A stretch of 26,473 bases of DNA, from contig JAHHRR010000023.1 in the NCBI GenBank assembly GCA_020025655.1, forward strand, positions 1 to 26,473, in the 5' to 3' direction. The position numbers were made by a program, and so were the translations under genes. The notes under the pieces were generated by a model. That model ran no database searches. It saw only the letters and a list, made by a program, of their open reading frames with translations, and had not been told where the DNA came from. The first letter of the stretch is position 1. The number at the start of each line of letters is the position of its first letter. This document shows, in pieces, positions 1 through 7,329 of the stretch. The DNA is from Oscillospiraceae bacterium (GTDB lineage: Bacteria > Bacillota > Clostridia > Oscillospirales > Oscillospiraceae).

Positions 1-372
1 ATCAGAAAAATATACTCTGAGGCCAAGGCAGCCTGTGCGGTAGCATTCAAGCTCAGCAGCAAAAAAATTGCAATGTACAATGAGTGTTCACCTGAAATGA
101 TTTTGCAGTCAATAGCCCCGGAAATAAAAAAGAATTTCAGGGAGCAGATATTTGCTTCCTGCTCAAAGGAAAACAGTAAACTATTCCTTGAAACGCTGAA
201 AGCGTATTTTGAGTATGACGGAAATATTGAAAAGGTTGCAGAGCATTTTTTCGTACACAAAAATACAATTTATTACAGGATTGAACAGATAAAAAAACAG
301 ACCGGATATAAACTTACAAGCCCAAGGGATGTGTTGATGCTATATGTTGCAGCTTGCGGGGATCTGGTATGA
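1..372 (+). CDS. CdaR/PucR-family transcriptional regulator, C-terminal part (5' end outside window)
   Basis: The reading frame is open from the first base, so the gene begins upstream of the window; only about 123 C-terminal residues are seen. They contain the PucR/CdaR C-terminal helix-turn-helix: a leader of the form LFLETLKAYFEYDGNIEKVA, then FFVHKNTIYYRIEQIKKQTG, and a closing DVLMLYVAA. This family includes CdaR, which controls sugar diacid use, and PucR, which controls purine use. The sensory N-terminus is missing, so the effector cannot be inferred. An internal ATG at 73 is not the start, because the coding pattern continues upstream. The gene lies 110 bases or more before the GntR gene on the same strand and may help control the neighbouring catabolic genes, but that is inference. 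Confidence 0.85.
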   Translation: MRKIYSEAKAACAVAFKLSSKKIAMYNECSPEMILQSIAPEIKKNFREQIFASCSKENSKLFLETLKAYFEYDGNIEKVAEHFFVHKNTIYYRIEQIKKQTGYKLTSPRDVLMLYVAACGDLV

Positions 373-498
373 GGTTAATCGAAAGAGAAAGAAAATTATA
401 ATTATCGGCAAAATAGTAAAATTTACTGGTTAATACTAAGGAAATAATGTATACTTAATATAGCTCAAAATAATGTAATAAGAATGGAGAATACACCA

Positions 499-1227
499 AT
501 GATAGGTAAAAACTTCATGGGCGGTCCTGTTAAAAAAGAGTCGGTTGTACAGCAGGTTATAAACAAAATAACGGATGCCATTATGGTCGGTGATTTAAAA
601 CCCGGAGAGCAGCTTCCTACTGAGATGGAACTTATAGAGATGTTTGATGTCAGCAGGAATTCTCTGCGTTCCGCATTGCAGACCTTGCGGGCATACGGGG
701 TAATTGAGGTAAGGCGGCCTGAGGGGACATTTGTATGCGACCAGTTCAACCCGCAAATGCTTAACCCTATGCTCTATTCGATCCTTCTGCAAAATGAAGG
801 TGCGACGAAGGATGTAGTAGCGCTGAGGCAGGTTATAGACTTCGGAGTATCGCAGCTTATTGTACATAATGGCTTAAGTGATGACGATATGGAAAAGCTG
901 GAGCAGAAGTACGACGGTCTGGTAGAGGCAATAATGGAGGAAAACTATGACTGCCAAAAGGTAGTTGACAAGGACATGGAACTTCACAGCCAGATGGCAG
1001 AAGCGACCCATAATTCAATGATCGCTATGCTTAACGAGTTTCTCCTCAATCTTACCAGTGAATCAAGATTACGAACTGTTCAGAGAATTTACAGAGAAAA
1101 TGACCGTGAGTATTTAGTTAAGGCTCATAGAAAACATCTTGATGCACTGGAACGAAAACCGGGCAGCAATTTAGAGGACGCACTTGAATTTAGTTATTAT
1201 TACTGGAAATCGTCATTTGAAATGTAA
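499..1227 (+). CDS. GntR-family transcriptional regulator, FadR subfamily (FCD domain)
   Basis: Likely the local repressor of the transketolase/TRAP operon that follows. A winged helix-turn-helix covers about residues 15-80 (GEQLPTEMELIEMFDVSRNS, then RPEGTFV in the wing). An all-helical FCD effector domain runs from about 95 to 235. FCD domains often bind a metal plus a small organic acid through an Asp and three His. Here D159 and H163 (DxxxH spacing) and H210 (AHRKHL) are visible, but the last helix has FSYYYW where the final His is normally found. The start at 499 is preferred because GGAG at 486-489 lies 9 bases upstream; an in-frame ATG at 484 has no ribosome binding site and would add five residues. 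Total length is 242 residues, usual for the family. Confidence 0.9.
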   Translation: MIGKNFMGGPVKKESVVQQVINKITDAIMVGDLKPGEQLPTEMELIEMFDVSRNSLRSALQTLRAYGVIEVRRPEGTFVCDQFNPQMLNPMLYSILLQNEGATKDVVALRQVIDFGVSQLIVHNGLSDDDMEKLEQKYDGLVEAIMEENYDCQKVVDKDMELHSQMAEATHNSMIAMLNEFLLNLTSESRLRTVQRIYRENDREYLVKAHRKHLDALERKPGSNLEDALEFSYYYWKSSFEM

Positions 1228-1264
1228 GTCTTCAACAAAAATTGTGCAAGTTGATAAATATGAA

Positions 1265-1293
1265 TTGACATGAGGTGTGTGAGAGGCTATCAT
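1265..1293 (+). promoter_or_regulatory. Sigma-70-type promoter of the transketolase/TRAP operon
   Basis: A perfect -35 box TTGACA (1265-1270) is followed after 17 bases by TATCAT (1288-1293), five of six matches to the -10 consensus. Transcription would start near 1300, giving a leader of about 85 bases before the TTG start at 1384. This is one of the best promoter matches in the window. It lies in the 156-base gap after the GntR gene, so the operon can be expressed separately from its regulator. Confidence 0.7.
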
Positions 1294-1307
1294 TGGAATC
1301 ACTTAAT

Positions 1308-1343
1308 AATGTTCATTGTTCAACATTGCACATTAGAACAATG
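1308..1343 (+). promoter_or_regulatory. Nested inverted repeats just downstream of the promoter, candidate GntR operator
   Basis: Two overlapping inverted repeats are seen. CATTGTTC (1314-1321) pairs with GAACAATG (1336-1343), a perfect 8-base repeat with a 14-base spacer. AATGTT (1308-1313) pairs with AACATT (1322-1327). They begin about 10 bases after the predicted transcription start, where a bound repressor would block transcription. The adjacent FadR-type gene is the obvious candidate ligand. The motif does not closely match the usual TnGT-ACnA type of FadR-subfamily operator, so the assignment is inference from position and symmetry. Confidence 0.5.
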
Positions 1344-1383
1344 GATGAAAACACGAAACTAATACTTAACAGGAGGGATTCCA

Positions 1384-2214
1384 TTGGAAGACGAAAAGCT
1401 TTTGACTCTCGAAAAAACTGCGTACGAGCTTAGAAAGATTGCTTTGACCATGATTTATGAAGCGCAGTCTGGCCATCCGGGCGGTGCATTCTCTTCAGCA
1501 GAACTTGTGACAGCCCTTTATTTCTCTGAATTAAACATTCGCCCCGAAGACCCGAAATGGGAGGATAGAGATCGTTTCGTTATGTCGAAAGGTCATGTAT
1601 GCCCCATTCAGTATGCTGCACTCGGCCGACTCGGATACTTTGCTGAAGAGCATCTGCATACGCTGAGAAAAGAAGGTTCTATTCTTCAGGGACATCCCGA
1701 TATGAAAAAATGCCCCGGCATAGATATTTCAACCGGCTCTTTAGGACAAGGTGTTTCCTGTGCTGTGGGTATGGCTTTGGGTGCGAAGCTTTCAAATAAA
1801 GATTTCCGTGTATTTACCATAGCCGGTGACGGAGAAATGAATGAGGGTATTATTTGGGAAGCTATGATGACAGCCTATAAATATCAGCTTGATAACTTCA
1901 CTCTTATCCTCGACAATAATGGCCTCCAGCTGGACGGACCGTGCAGCAGTATTATGCCTCCTCTTGATATGTCGAAAAAAGCAGCAGCATTCGGCTTTGA
2001 TACATACGACATTGACGGACACAATATGGCAGAGATACTGGAAACTTTCGAGAAGATTCGCAATGCAAAGAACGGAAAGCCTAAATTTATCAATGCCAAA
2101 ACCATAAAAGGAAAAGGCGTGGACTTTATGGAAAACAGTCTCGATTGGCATGGCGCAGCCCCTAATGATGAGCAGTATGCCAATGCTATGGCTCAGCTGG
2201 AAGGGAGATTTTAA
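1384..2214 (+). CDS. Transketolase, N-terminal (TPP-binding) subunit
   Basis: The first half of a split transketolase. It binds the pyrophosphate of thiamine diphosphate and Mg2+: GDGEMNEG starts at residue 148 and ILDNN ends at 179, the usual GDG...NN motif. Catalytic histidines aligning with E. coli H26, H66, H100 and H261 are present as H31 (SGHPGG), H71 (SKGH), H104 (GHP) and H256 (DWHG). Length is 276 residues, usual for a stand-alone N subunit. The start is TTG: AGGAGG at 1371-1376 lies 7 bases upstream and no ATG fits. It is followed after two bases by the C subunit, so the pair should form one cytoplasmic enzyme. Which ketose it uses is not shown by sequence; pentose phosphates are the default, but split transketolases also act on unusual sugars. 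Confidence 0.93.
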   Translation: MEDEKLLTLEKTAYELRKIALTMIYEAQSGHPGGAFSSAELVTALYFSELNIRPEDPKWEDRDRFVMSKGHVCPIQYAALGRLGYFAEEHLHTLRKEGSILQGHPDMKKCPGIDISTGSLGQGVSCAVGMALGAKLSNKDFRVFTIAGDGEMNEGIIWEAMMTAYKYQLDNFTLILDNNGLQLDGPCSSIMPPLDMSKKAAAFGFDTYDIDGHNMAEILETFEKIRNAKNGKPKFINAKTIKGKGVDFMENSLDWHGAAPNDEQYANAMAQLEGRF

Positions 2215-2216
2215 AA

Positions 2217-3152
2217 ATGGAAAAAGGAAAACTTATACCGACTCGTGACGGTTTTGGTGACGAAATAGTTGAGCTTGGCAGAAATAATAAAGATATTGTT
2301 GTTCTTGATGTAGATATCGGTAAGTCCTGCAAAACTAAGAAGTTCTCCTCTACCCTGCCCGAGCAGCATATAAACGTCGGTATTGCCGAACAGAATGCAG
2401 CAGGTGTTGCAGCTGGACTTGCAACCACAGGGAAAATTCCTTTCGTTGTAACTTATGCAGTGTTCGGCTCACTCCGTATGTGCGAACAGATAAGGCAGGA
2501 AATCTGCTACCCCAACCTCAATGTAAAGTTTGCGTGCTCTCACGGCGGCGTAACGCCTGCAAACGACGGTGCAAGCCATCAGGCCATTGAAGATATGGGC
2601 GTTCTGCGCACTATCCCGAACATGAGTGTTATTATGCCTGCTGACTATGTGTCTGCGAGAAAGCTTTGTAAGGCAGCCGCAGAGACTTATGGCCCGATGT
2701 TCCTGAGATTTACCAGAGATGCAGTGCCTGTAATATATGACGAGAGTCAGGAATTCGAAATCGGCAAGGCAATACAACTGCGTGACGGCAAAGATGTAGC
2801 AATCATTGCAAACGGAGATACTGTTCGTCTGGCAATTTCCGCAGCCGAGGTTCTTGCCGGTGAAGGCATTAGCGCAAGAATTCTTGATATGCATACTATT
2901 AAGCCTCTGGATAATGAGGCAGTTGATGCCTGCATAAGAGAAATCGGTAAAATTGTTACCGTCGAGGACCACAACATTATAAACGGACTTGGCAGCGCAG
3001 TCTGCGAGAGAGTCGCAGAAGCAGGATGCGGTGTTGTACGGCGCATAGGTATTCAGGATCAGTTCGGTATGTCAGCACCTTATGAGCGGCTGCTTGCAAT
3101 AAACGGAATAACAGTAGATAACATCGTTGCACAGGCTAAGAGCATCTGCTGA
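2217..3152 (+). CDS. Transketolase, C-terminal (pyrimidine-binding) subunit
   Basis: The second half of the split transketolase, 311 residues, carrying the pyrimidine-binding domain and the C-terminal transketolase domain. The catalytic glutamate is E58 (NVGIAEQN). Positions aligning by eye with the E. coli phosphate-binding residues R358, S385, H461 and R520 are R10, S37, H109 and R167, and D117 and H121 (NDGASHQ) match D469 and H473. A phosphorylated sugar substrate is therefore likely. The start ATG follows the previous stop by two bases, with AAGGGAG nine bases upstream. Housekeeping transketolase is normally one chain of about 660 residues; split forms are common in Clostridia and in catabolic operons. 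No kinase or aldolase gene is next to it. Confidence 0.93.
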   Translation: MEKGKLIPTRDGFGDEIVELGRNNKDIVVLDVDIGKSCKTKKFSSTLPEQHINVGIAEQNAAGVAAGLATTGKIPFVVTYAVFGSLRMCEQIRQEICYPNLNVKFACSHGGVTPANDGASHQAIEDMGVLRTIPNMSVIMPADYVSARKLCKAAAETYGPMFLRFTRDAVPVIYDESQEFEIGKAIQLRDGKDVAIIANGDTVRLAISAAEVLAGEGISARILDMHTIKPLDNEAVDACIREIGKIVTVEDHNIINGLGSAVCERVAEAGCGVVRRIGIQDQFGMSAPYERLLAINGITVDNIVAQAKSIC

Positions 3153-3189
3153 CGGTGTAAAATAGAAAAATAATATAAGGAGATTAACA

Positions 3190-4224
3190 ATGAAAAAATT
3201 CGTAACAATCCTGATGCTTGTTGCCATGGTTCTTTCTATGGCTGCGTGCGGAAACTCCGGTTCAGACAATGCGGAAGTTGAAAATGATGAGTTTGCAAAG
3301 TACGATAAAGTTGAGCTGAGATTAAGCTGCAATGGTACTGATACTGCAAACGACACCAAGGCTGCTAACAGAATAGCAGAGCTTGTTAGAGAACGCTCCG
3401 GCGGTAGAGTAAATATCACTGTTTTTAATAACGACCAGCTTGCATCCGGTAATATGCAGAAGGGTCTTGAGCTTCTTCTTGACGGAACTGTTGATATGGA
3501 CTGCCACTCAACCAGCATTATCTCCAGCCTTGATAATACTGCAATGGTAGCTACTCTTCCCTGGCTGTTTGCCGACTATCAGGAAGCTGAAGATGTATTC
3601 TTCGGCACCGGCGGCGAATACATGAATAAGATTCTTGGTGAACGTGGCCTTACTTATTTGGGCGCTGTTCACAATGGATTTAAGCTTATGACCTCCAACG
3701 ATCACGCAATCCAGAAGCCCTCCGATCTGGAAGGTATGAAGATTCGTATCCCCGGCGGTGACTTCTTCATGGCATTCTATGAAGCATATGGTGCATCTCC
3801 TCAGGCAATGAGCTGGTCCGAAGTTTTCTCTGCTCTTCAGCAGGGTACTGTTGATGGCCACGATAACTCTATTTCCACCTGCTATTCCAACAATATTCAG
3901 GAGGTACAGCATTACTTCTCTGTAAGCCGTCACACCTATGAGGCATTTACTTTTATGGCAAACTCTAAAAAGTTTGATGCTCTGAACGCTGACACACAGG
4001 CACTTATCCGCAGCTGTGTAGAAGACGGCTGCAAAGAGGTTAACAAGGAAATCGTTGCAAATGAGGAAGCACTGATTCAGGACTGCATTGACAAGAACGG
4101 CTGCGAATTCTACTACTTTACCGATGAAGACGTTGAAGAATGGCGTGCAGTTATTGTAGACCTTATTGATGAGTATAAGGGTATCTACGGCGAAGAGGCC
4201 TGCACCGCATTCGGCGTAAAATAA
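3190..4224 (+). CDS. dctP: TRAP transporter solute-binding lipoprotein, DctP family
   Basis: The extracytoplasmic receptor of a TRAP transporter, which captures a solute and hands it to the DctQM membrane pair. Residues 1-19 form a lipoprotein signal peptide with a lipobox ending at C20 (LSMAAC), so the protein is anchored to the outer face of the membrane. Family hallmarks are GMKIRIP, in which R186 is the conserved arginine that usually binds a substrate carboxylate, and GTVDGHDNS at about 219-227. Length is 344 residues, usual for DctP proteins. AAGGAG lies just upstream of the ATG. It is the third gene of the operon and is followed by a stable hairpin. The conserved arginine suggests an organic or sugar acid as substrate; the exact ligand is unknown. 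Confidence 0.93.
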   Translation: MKKFVTILMLVAMVLSMAACGNSGSDNAEVENDEFAKYDKVELRLSCNGTDTANDTKAANRIAELVRERSGGRVNITVFNNDQLASGNMQKGLELLLDGTVDMDCHSTSIISSLDNTAMVATLPWLFADYQEAEDVFFGTGGEYMNKILGERGLTYLGAVHNGFKLMTSNDHAIQKPSDLEGMKIRIPGGDFFMAFYEAYGASPQAMSWSEVFSALQQGTVDGHDNSISTCYSNNIQEVQHYFSVSRHTYEAFTFMANSKKFDALNADTQALIRSCVEDGCKEVNKEIVANEEALIQDCIDKNGCEFYYFTDEDVEEWRAVIVDLIDEYKGIYGEEACTAFGVK

Positions 4225-4241
4225 GCTAGTACGTAATTTAT

Positions 4242-4266
4242 TAAAGGGGGCGCATTGCCCCCTTTA
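4242..4266 (+). promoter_or_regulatory. Intercistronic hairpin between dctP and dctQ
   Basis: AAAGGGGG (4243-4250) pairs with CCCCCTTT (4258-4265), extended by one pair at each end to about 10 base pairs around a five-base loop. No T tract follows, so it is a poor intrinsic terminator. Its place directly after the binding-protein gene fits a 3' mRNA-protecting or partial-attenuation hairpin, a common way to make more binding protein than membrane subunits. Confidence 0.6.
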
Positions 4267-4292
4267 CGCTTAATTCCACAAGGAGTTTACAG

Positions 4293-4772
4293 ATGAAAAA
4301 AGTATTAAAAGAATTTGAAGATCATTTTTGCGCTGCGATTCTGCTGATAATGCTTATCTTAACATTTATAAACGTGGTTGCCAGAAAGCTGTTTCTTGCA
4401 TCTATGCCTTTTGTTGAGGAGCTAACAACCTGCGGACTTATGGTGTTAAGCATTGTAGGTGCAGCAACTGCGGCAAAGCGTGGTGCACACTTAGGTTTAA
4501 GCCTTATTACAGATCTGCTGCCTGAAAAAGCGCAGTGTGTTGTAGCTGTTATAGGAGATTTGCTGGGAGCAGGTTTCTCAGGATTGATTGTCTATTTCGG
4601 TATATTCATGGTTCAGAATGAGTTTGTAAATGAGCTGAAAACAGTTGGTATGTCCTGGCCTGAATGGATGTTTGGAATATGGCTGCCTATCGGTGGTACA
4701 ATTCTCTGCATTCGCTATATACAGCTGGCTGTAATTAAAATTAAAGAGGCAAAGGAGACTAAAAACAAATGA
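4293..4772 (+). CDS. dctQ: TRAP transporter small membrane subunit, DctQ family
   Basis: The small membrane subunit, which pairs with DctM in Na+-driven TRAP uptake. The 159 residues hold about four hydrophobic segments (near 15-33, 47-62, 85-108 and 125-148). The short loops are typical of DctQ: VVARKLF after the first helix, FVEELT before the second, and an RGAHLG motif at the start of the next region. AAGGAG is well placed before the ATG. The stop overlaps the start of the DctM gene by four bases (ATGA), which suggests coupled translation of the two membrane subunits. Confidence 0.9.
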   Translation: MKKVLKEFEDHFCAAILLIMLILTFINVVARKLFLASMPFVEELTTCGLMVLSIVGAATAAKRGAHLGLSLITDLLPEKAQCVVAVIGDLLGAGFSGLIVYFGIFMVQNEFVNELKTVGMSWPEWMFGIWLPIGGTILCIRYIQLAVIKIKEAKETKNK

Positions 4773-6052
4773 CGGCTTTAATTTTATTCGGTGTTTTCTT
4801 CCTGCTTCTGTTTGCAAATGTTCCTATTGCTATTGCACTGGGCATATCAAGTGTTGCGACTCTTGCGTCGGAATCCCTTCCTGTGTCGGCAGTTACGGCA
4901 AATTTCTACGCATCTACAAGTAAGTTCGTGCTTCTTGCAATCCCCTTTTTCATCCTTGGCGGTAATATTATGGAGCGGTCCGGCATTTCCGAGAAGCTTA
5001 TAAATTTCTGCCGTACTATTGTAGGACACAGACGTACCGGTATGGCTCTTGTAACGGTTATTGTTGCCTGCTTCTTTGCTGCAATCTCCGGCAGTGGTCC
5101 GGCAACTGTTGCAGCACTTGGTCTGATCCTCATTCCTGCGATGACAAATGTAGGCTATGATAAGAGCTATTCTGCGGCGTTGGTTTCCACAGCAGGAGCT
5201 ATCGGAATAATTATTCCGCCTTCCATTACATTCGTTATTTATGGCTCAATTGCCAGTGTTTCGATAGGCTCCCTGTTTGCATCAGGTATTATTCCCGGCA
5301 TACTCATGGGTGTATTTCTTATTGTGGCTACAATGATTGTATATCGCAATAAAACACTGATACTTATACCCAAAGCCAGTGCAAAAGAACGATGGGCTGC
5401 ATTTAAAGATGCTTTCTGGGGCCTTATGATGCCTGTTATTATCCTTGGCGGAATATACGGAGGATTTTTCACTCCCACTGAAGCTGCAGCTGTTGCGGCT
5501 GTATATGGTATTTTTGTAGGTATGGTAATTTACCGTACTATTACTTTCAAGGATATCTGGGAACTGCTTATCGACAGCGTATCAGCTACTGCGGTTGTTA
5601 TGCTCATAGTAGGTACGGCAAGTCTTTTTGCATATGTTCTTACTCTCACCGGTATTGCAGGTAAAGCCAGCGCAGCACTTGTTTCACTCAGCGGAGGCAA
5701 CAAGATAGTTTTCCTCCTTATCCTGAATGTCATTCTTCTTATTGCGGGATGCTTTATTGATGCAAACTCTGCAATGTATATTCTTCTTCCTATACTTCTG
5801 CCTGTTGCAAGAACACTTGGCATAGATTTGATTCACCTTGGCTGCATTATGGTATTTAATATGGCTATTGGTCTGGTTACTCCTCCGGTAGGCGTTAATC
5901 TGTATGTTGGATGCGGCATTGCCAATATCAAGCTTAAGCAGATATGTTCGGCAGTTATGCCGCTGATACTGGCATCAGTCCTTGCGTTGCTTTTGGTTAC
6001 ATATATTGAGCCAATTTCAACTTTCCTGCCCGGCTTACTGGCAACTAAATAA
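4769..6052 (+). CDS. dctM: TRAP transporter large membrane subunit, DctM family
   Basis: The transport channel of the TRAP system, 427 residues and strongly hydrophobic with around a dozen membrane segments. DctM landmarks are visible: AIPFFILGGNIMERSGIS near 57-75, SGSGPATVAALG near 108, GIIIPPSI near 147, FFTPTEAAAVAAVYG near 233 and GLVTPPVGVNLYV near 370-382. It overlaps the DctQ gene by four bases. It belongs to the same operon as the binding protein, so the three genes make a complete transporter. The reaction is uptake of a solute, usually a carboxylate, driven by a sodium gradient. A second, different DctM gene lies at the right edge of the window. Confidence 0.95.
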   Translation: MTALILFGVFFLLLFANVPIAIALGISSVATLASESLPVSAVTANFYASTSKFVLLAIPFFILGGNIMERSGISEKLINFCRTIVGHRRTGMALVTVIVACFFAAISGSGPATVAALGLILIPAMTNVGYDKSYSAALVSTAGAIGIIIPPSITFVIYGSIASVSIGSLFASGIIPGILMGVFLIVATMIVYRNKTLILIPKASAKERWAAFKDAFWGLMMPVIILGGIYGGFFTPTEAAAVAAVYGIFVGMVIYRTITFKDIWELLIDSVSATAVVMLIVGTASLFAYVLTLTGIAGKASAALVSLSGGNKIVFLLILNVILLIAGCFIDANSAMYILLPILLPVARTLGIDLIHLGCIMVFNMAIGLVTPPVGVNLYVGCGIANIKLKQICSAVMPLILASVLALLLVTYIEPISTFLPGLLATK

Positions 6053-6067
6053 TAAGGAGTGATATAA

Positions 6068-7096
6068 ATGAAAGGTGGATATATTCCAGAGGTAAAGGTT
6101 GCTTATTTTCGAGATGATCTGCCTGAACCTATGCTTGAAAAAGCTGATGATGTTAAAATTAAGGTGCATACGTGCGGAATATGCGGCTCTGAAGTTCATG
6201 CATATTTAGGCGTTCACCCGTTCCGAATTCCCCCGCTTGTTTCCGGTCATGAGGTTGCCGGAGAGGTAGTTGAACTAGGAAAAGATGTCACTAAATTTAA
6301 AGTTGGTGACAGAGTTGTGGTTGAACCCCATTATGGATGCGGCGAATGCTGGTATTGTAAGCACGGACTTTATAACGTCTGCACCAGTAAAAAAGTTCTC
6401 GGCTCCGGCGGGTGGAGCGGTGGTCTTGGTGAGTTTATTGTTACTCCTGAAAGAACAGTGGTTAATCTTCCCGACAAGCTCAGTTATGAAGAGGGATCTC
6501 TGATCGAAACTGTCGCAAATGGTATGTATGCAGTAAGAAATACACACATAACATCCGAAACTAATATAGTTGTAATCGGCACAGGTCCTATCGGAGTGGG
6601 AGACTATCTCTGCGCACGGCTTTATAATCCTAAAAAGATAATTATGGTTGATGTTTCTGACTTTAATCTGGAAAAAGTAAGAGAAATGGGCTGTGAATAT
6701 ACTATAAATTCCAGAAGAGAGAATCTGCATGACAGAGTAATGGAGCTTACCGACGGTGTTGGTGCTGATGTAACTATATTGGCATTTGGTGATGAACCTA
6801 CACTTGTTCAGGCTTGTGATATTACACGCAGAGCGGGAACTATTGTTCAGCACGCTCTTATGCTGAATGGACTTGCCTTCCCCTATCGTGAACACCAACA
6901 GCACGAGCTTGAGTTCAAAGCGTATAATATGTACCGCCACGAAGATTTTGAGCTTGTTTGCGAAGCAGCTGAGTCCGGCCGGATGGATTTGAGTAAAATA
7001 GTTACACAGCGCTATCCTATTGAAGAATTTGAAGGAGCAATGAAAATGGCACATGAACGCCCGGAACCGGTGCTCAAAGTGATGATGGAGTTTTAA
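6068..7096 (+). CDS. Zinc-dependent alcohol/polyol dehydrogenase (MDR superfamily)
   Basis: A medium-chain dehydrogenase of the sorbitol/threonine dehydrogenase type, 342 residues. Catalytic zinc ligands are visible at C36 (HTCGICG) and H61-E62 (SGHEVAGEV). Structural zinc cysteines are C91, C94, C97 and C105 (GCGECWYC, then NVC). A Rossmann motif GTGPIG is at 171-176, and an acidic D195 at the end of the second strand suggests NAD(H) rather than NADP(H). It likely oxidises a secondary hydroxyl of a polyol or sugar acid to a ketone, or the reverse. It is the last gene of the operon, 15 bases after DctM with AAGGAG before the start, and a strong terminator follows. The substrate cannot be named. 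Confidence 0.9.
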   Translation: MKGGYIPEVKVAYFRDDLPEPMLEKADDVKIKVHTCGICGSEVHAYLGVHPFRIPPLVSGHEVAGEVVELGKDVTKFKVGDRVVVEPHYGCGECWYCKHGLYNVCTSKKVLGSGGWSGGLGEFIVTPERTVVNLPDKLSYEEGSLIETVANGMYAVRNTHITSETNIVVIGTGPIGVGDYLCARLYNPKKIIMVDVSDFNLEKVREMGCEYTINSRRENLHDRVMELTDGVGADVTILAFGDEPTLVQACDITRRAGTIVQHALMLNGLAFPYREHQQHELEFKAYNMYRHEDFELVCEAAESGRMDLSKIVTQRYPIEEFEGAMKMAHERPEPVLKVMMEF

Positions 7097-7136
7097 ATCA
7101 AAGAAATAGTTCTTAAACTTTAAAGCGATAACAAGG

Positions 7137-7176
7137 AAATCGGAGTGCATTTTACTGGAAATGCGCTCCGATTTTT
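7137..7176 (+). terminator. Intrinsic terminator of the transketolase/TRAP operon
   Basis: A 15-base-pair stem with a single G-U pair is formed by AATCGGAGTGCATTT (7138-7152) and AAATGCGCTCCGATT (7159-7173), with a six-base loop and a run of five T at 7172-7176. It lies about 40 bases after the dehydrogenase stop. Confidence 0.92.
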
Positions 7177-7230
7177 ATATTTAATCCGGTGAGTATAATC
7201 TTCAGCGAGAATTTAAGCTTATCTGCACAA

Positions 7231-7271
7231 AATTAAAAAGGACTGCTGCCTGTAAGTTCAGACAACAGTCC
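7231..7271 (-). terminator. Intrinsic terminator of the ccdA-tlpA-trxA operon
   Basis: On the minus strand GGACTGTTGTCTG pairs with CAGGCAGCAGTCC (13 pairs, two of them G-U) around a six-base loop, followed by TTTTTAATTTT. It lies about 58 bases after the trxA stop and faces the terminator of the plus-strand operon. Confidence 0.88.
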
Positions 7272-7329
7272 ATTTCGGTAGTTTATAATTTAAACATCCG
7301 CTTAGAATATAAAGCTAATATCGTTAAGC

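Noticed and set aside
415..427. Short palindrome AGTAAA-A-TTTACT before the GntR gene
   Set aside because: AT-rich and short enough to occur by chance; no strong promoter is visible around it (TATACT at about 450 lacks a convincing -35).
6275..7150. Open frame of 291 codons on the minus strand
   Set aside because: It is antisense to the zinc dehydrogenase, is Cys/His/Phe-rich without any recognisable domain, and the sense frame has full zinc and Rossmann motifs. It also runs through the terminator hairpin.
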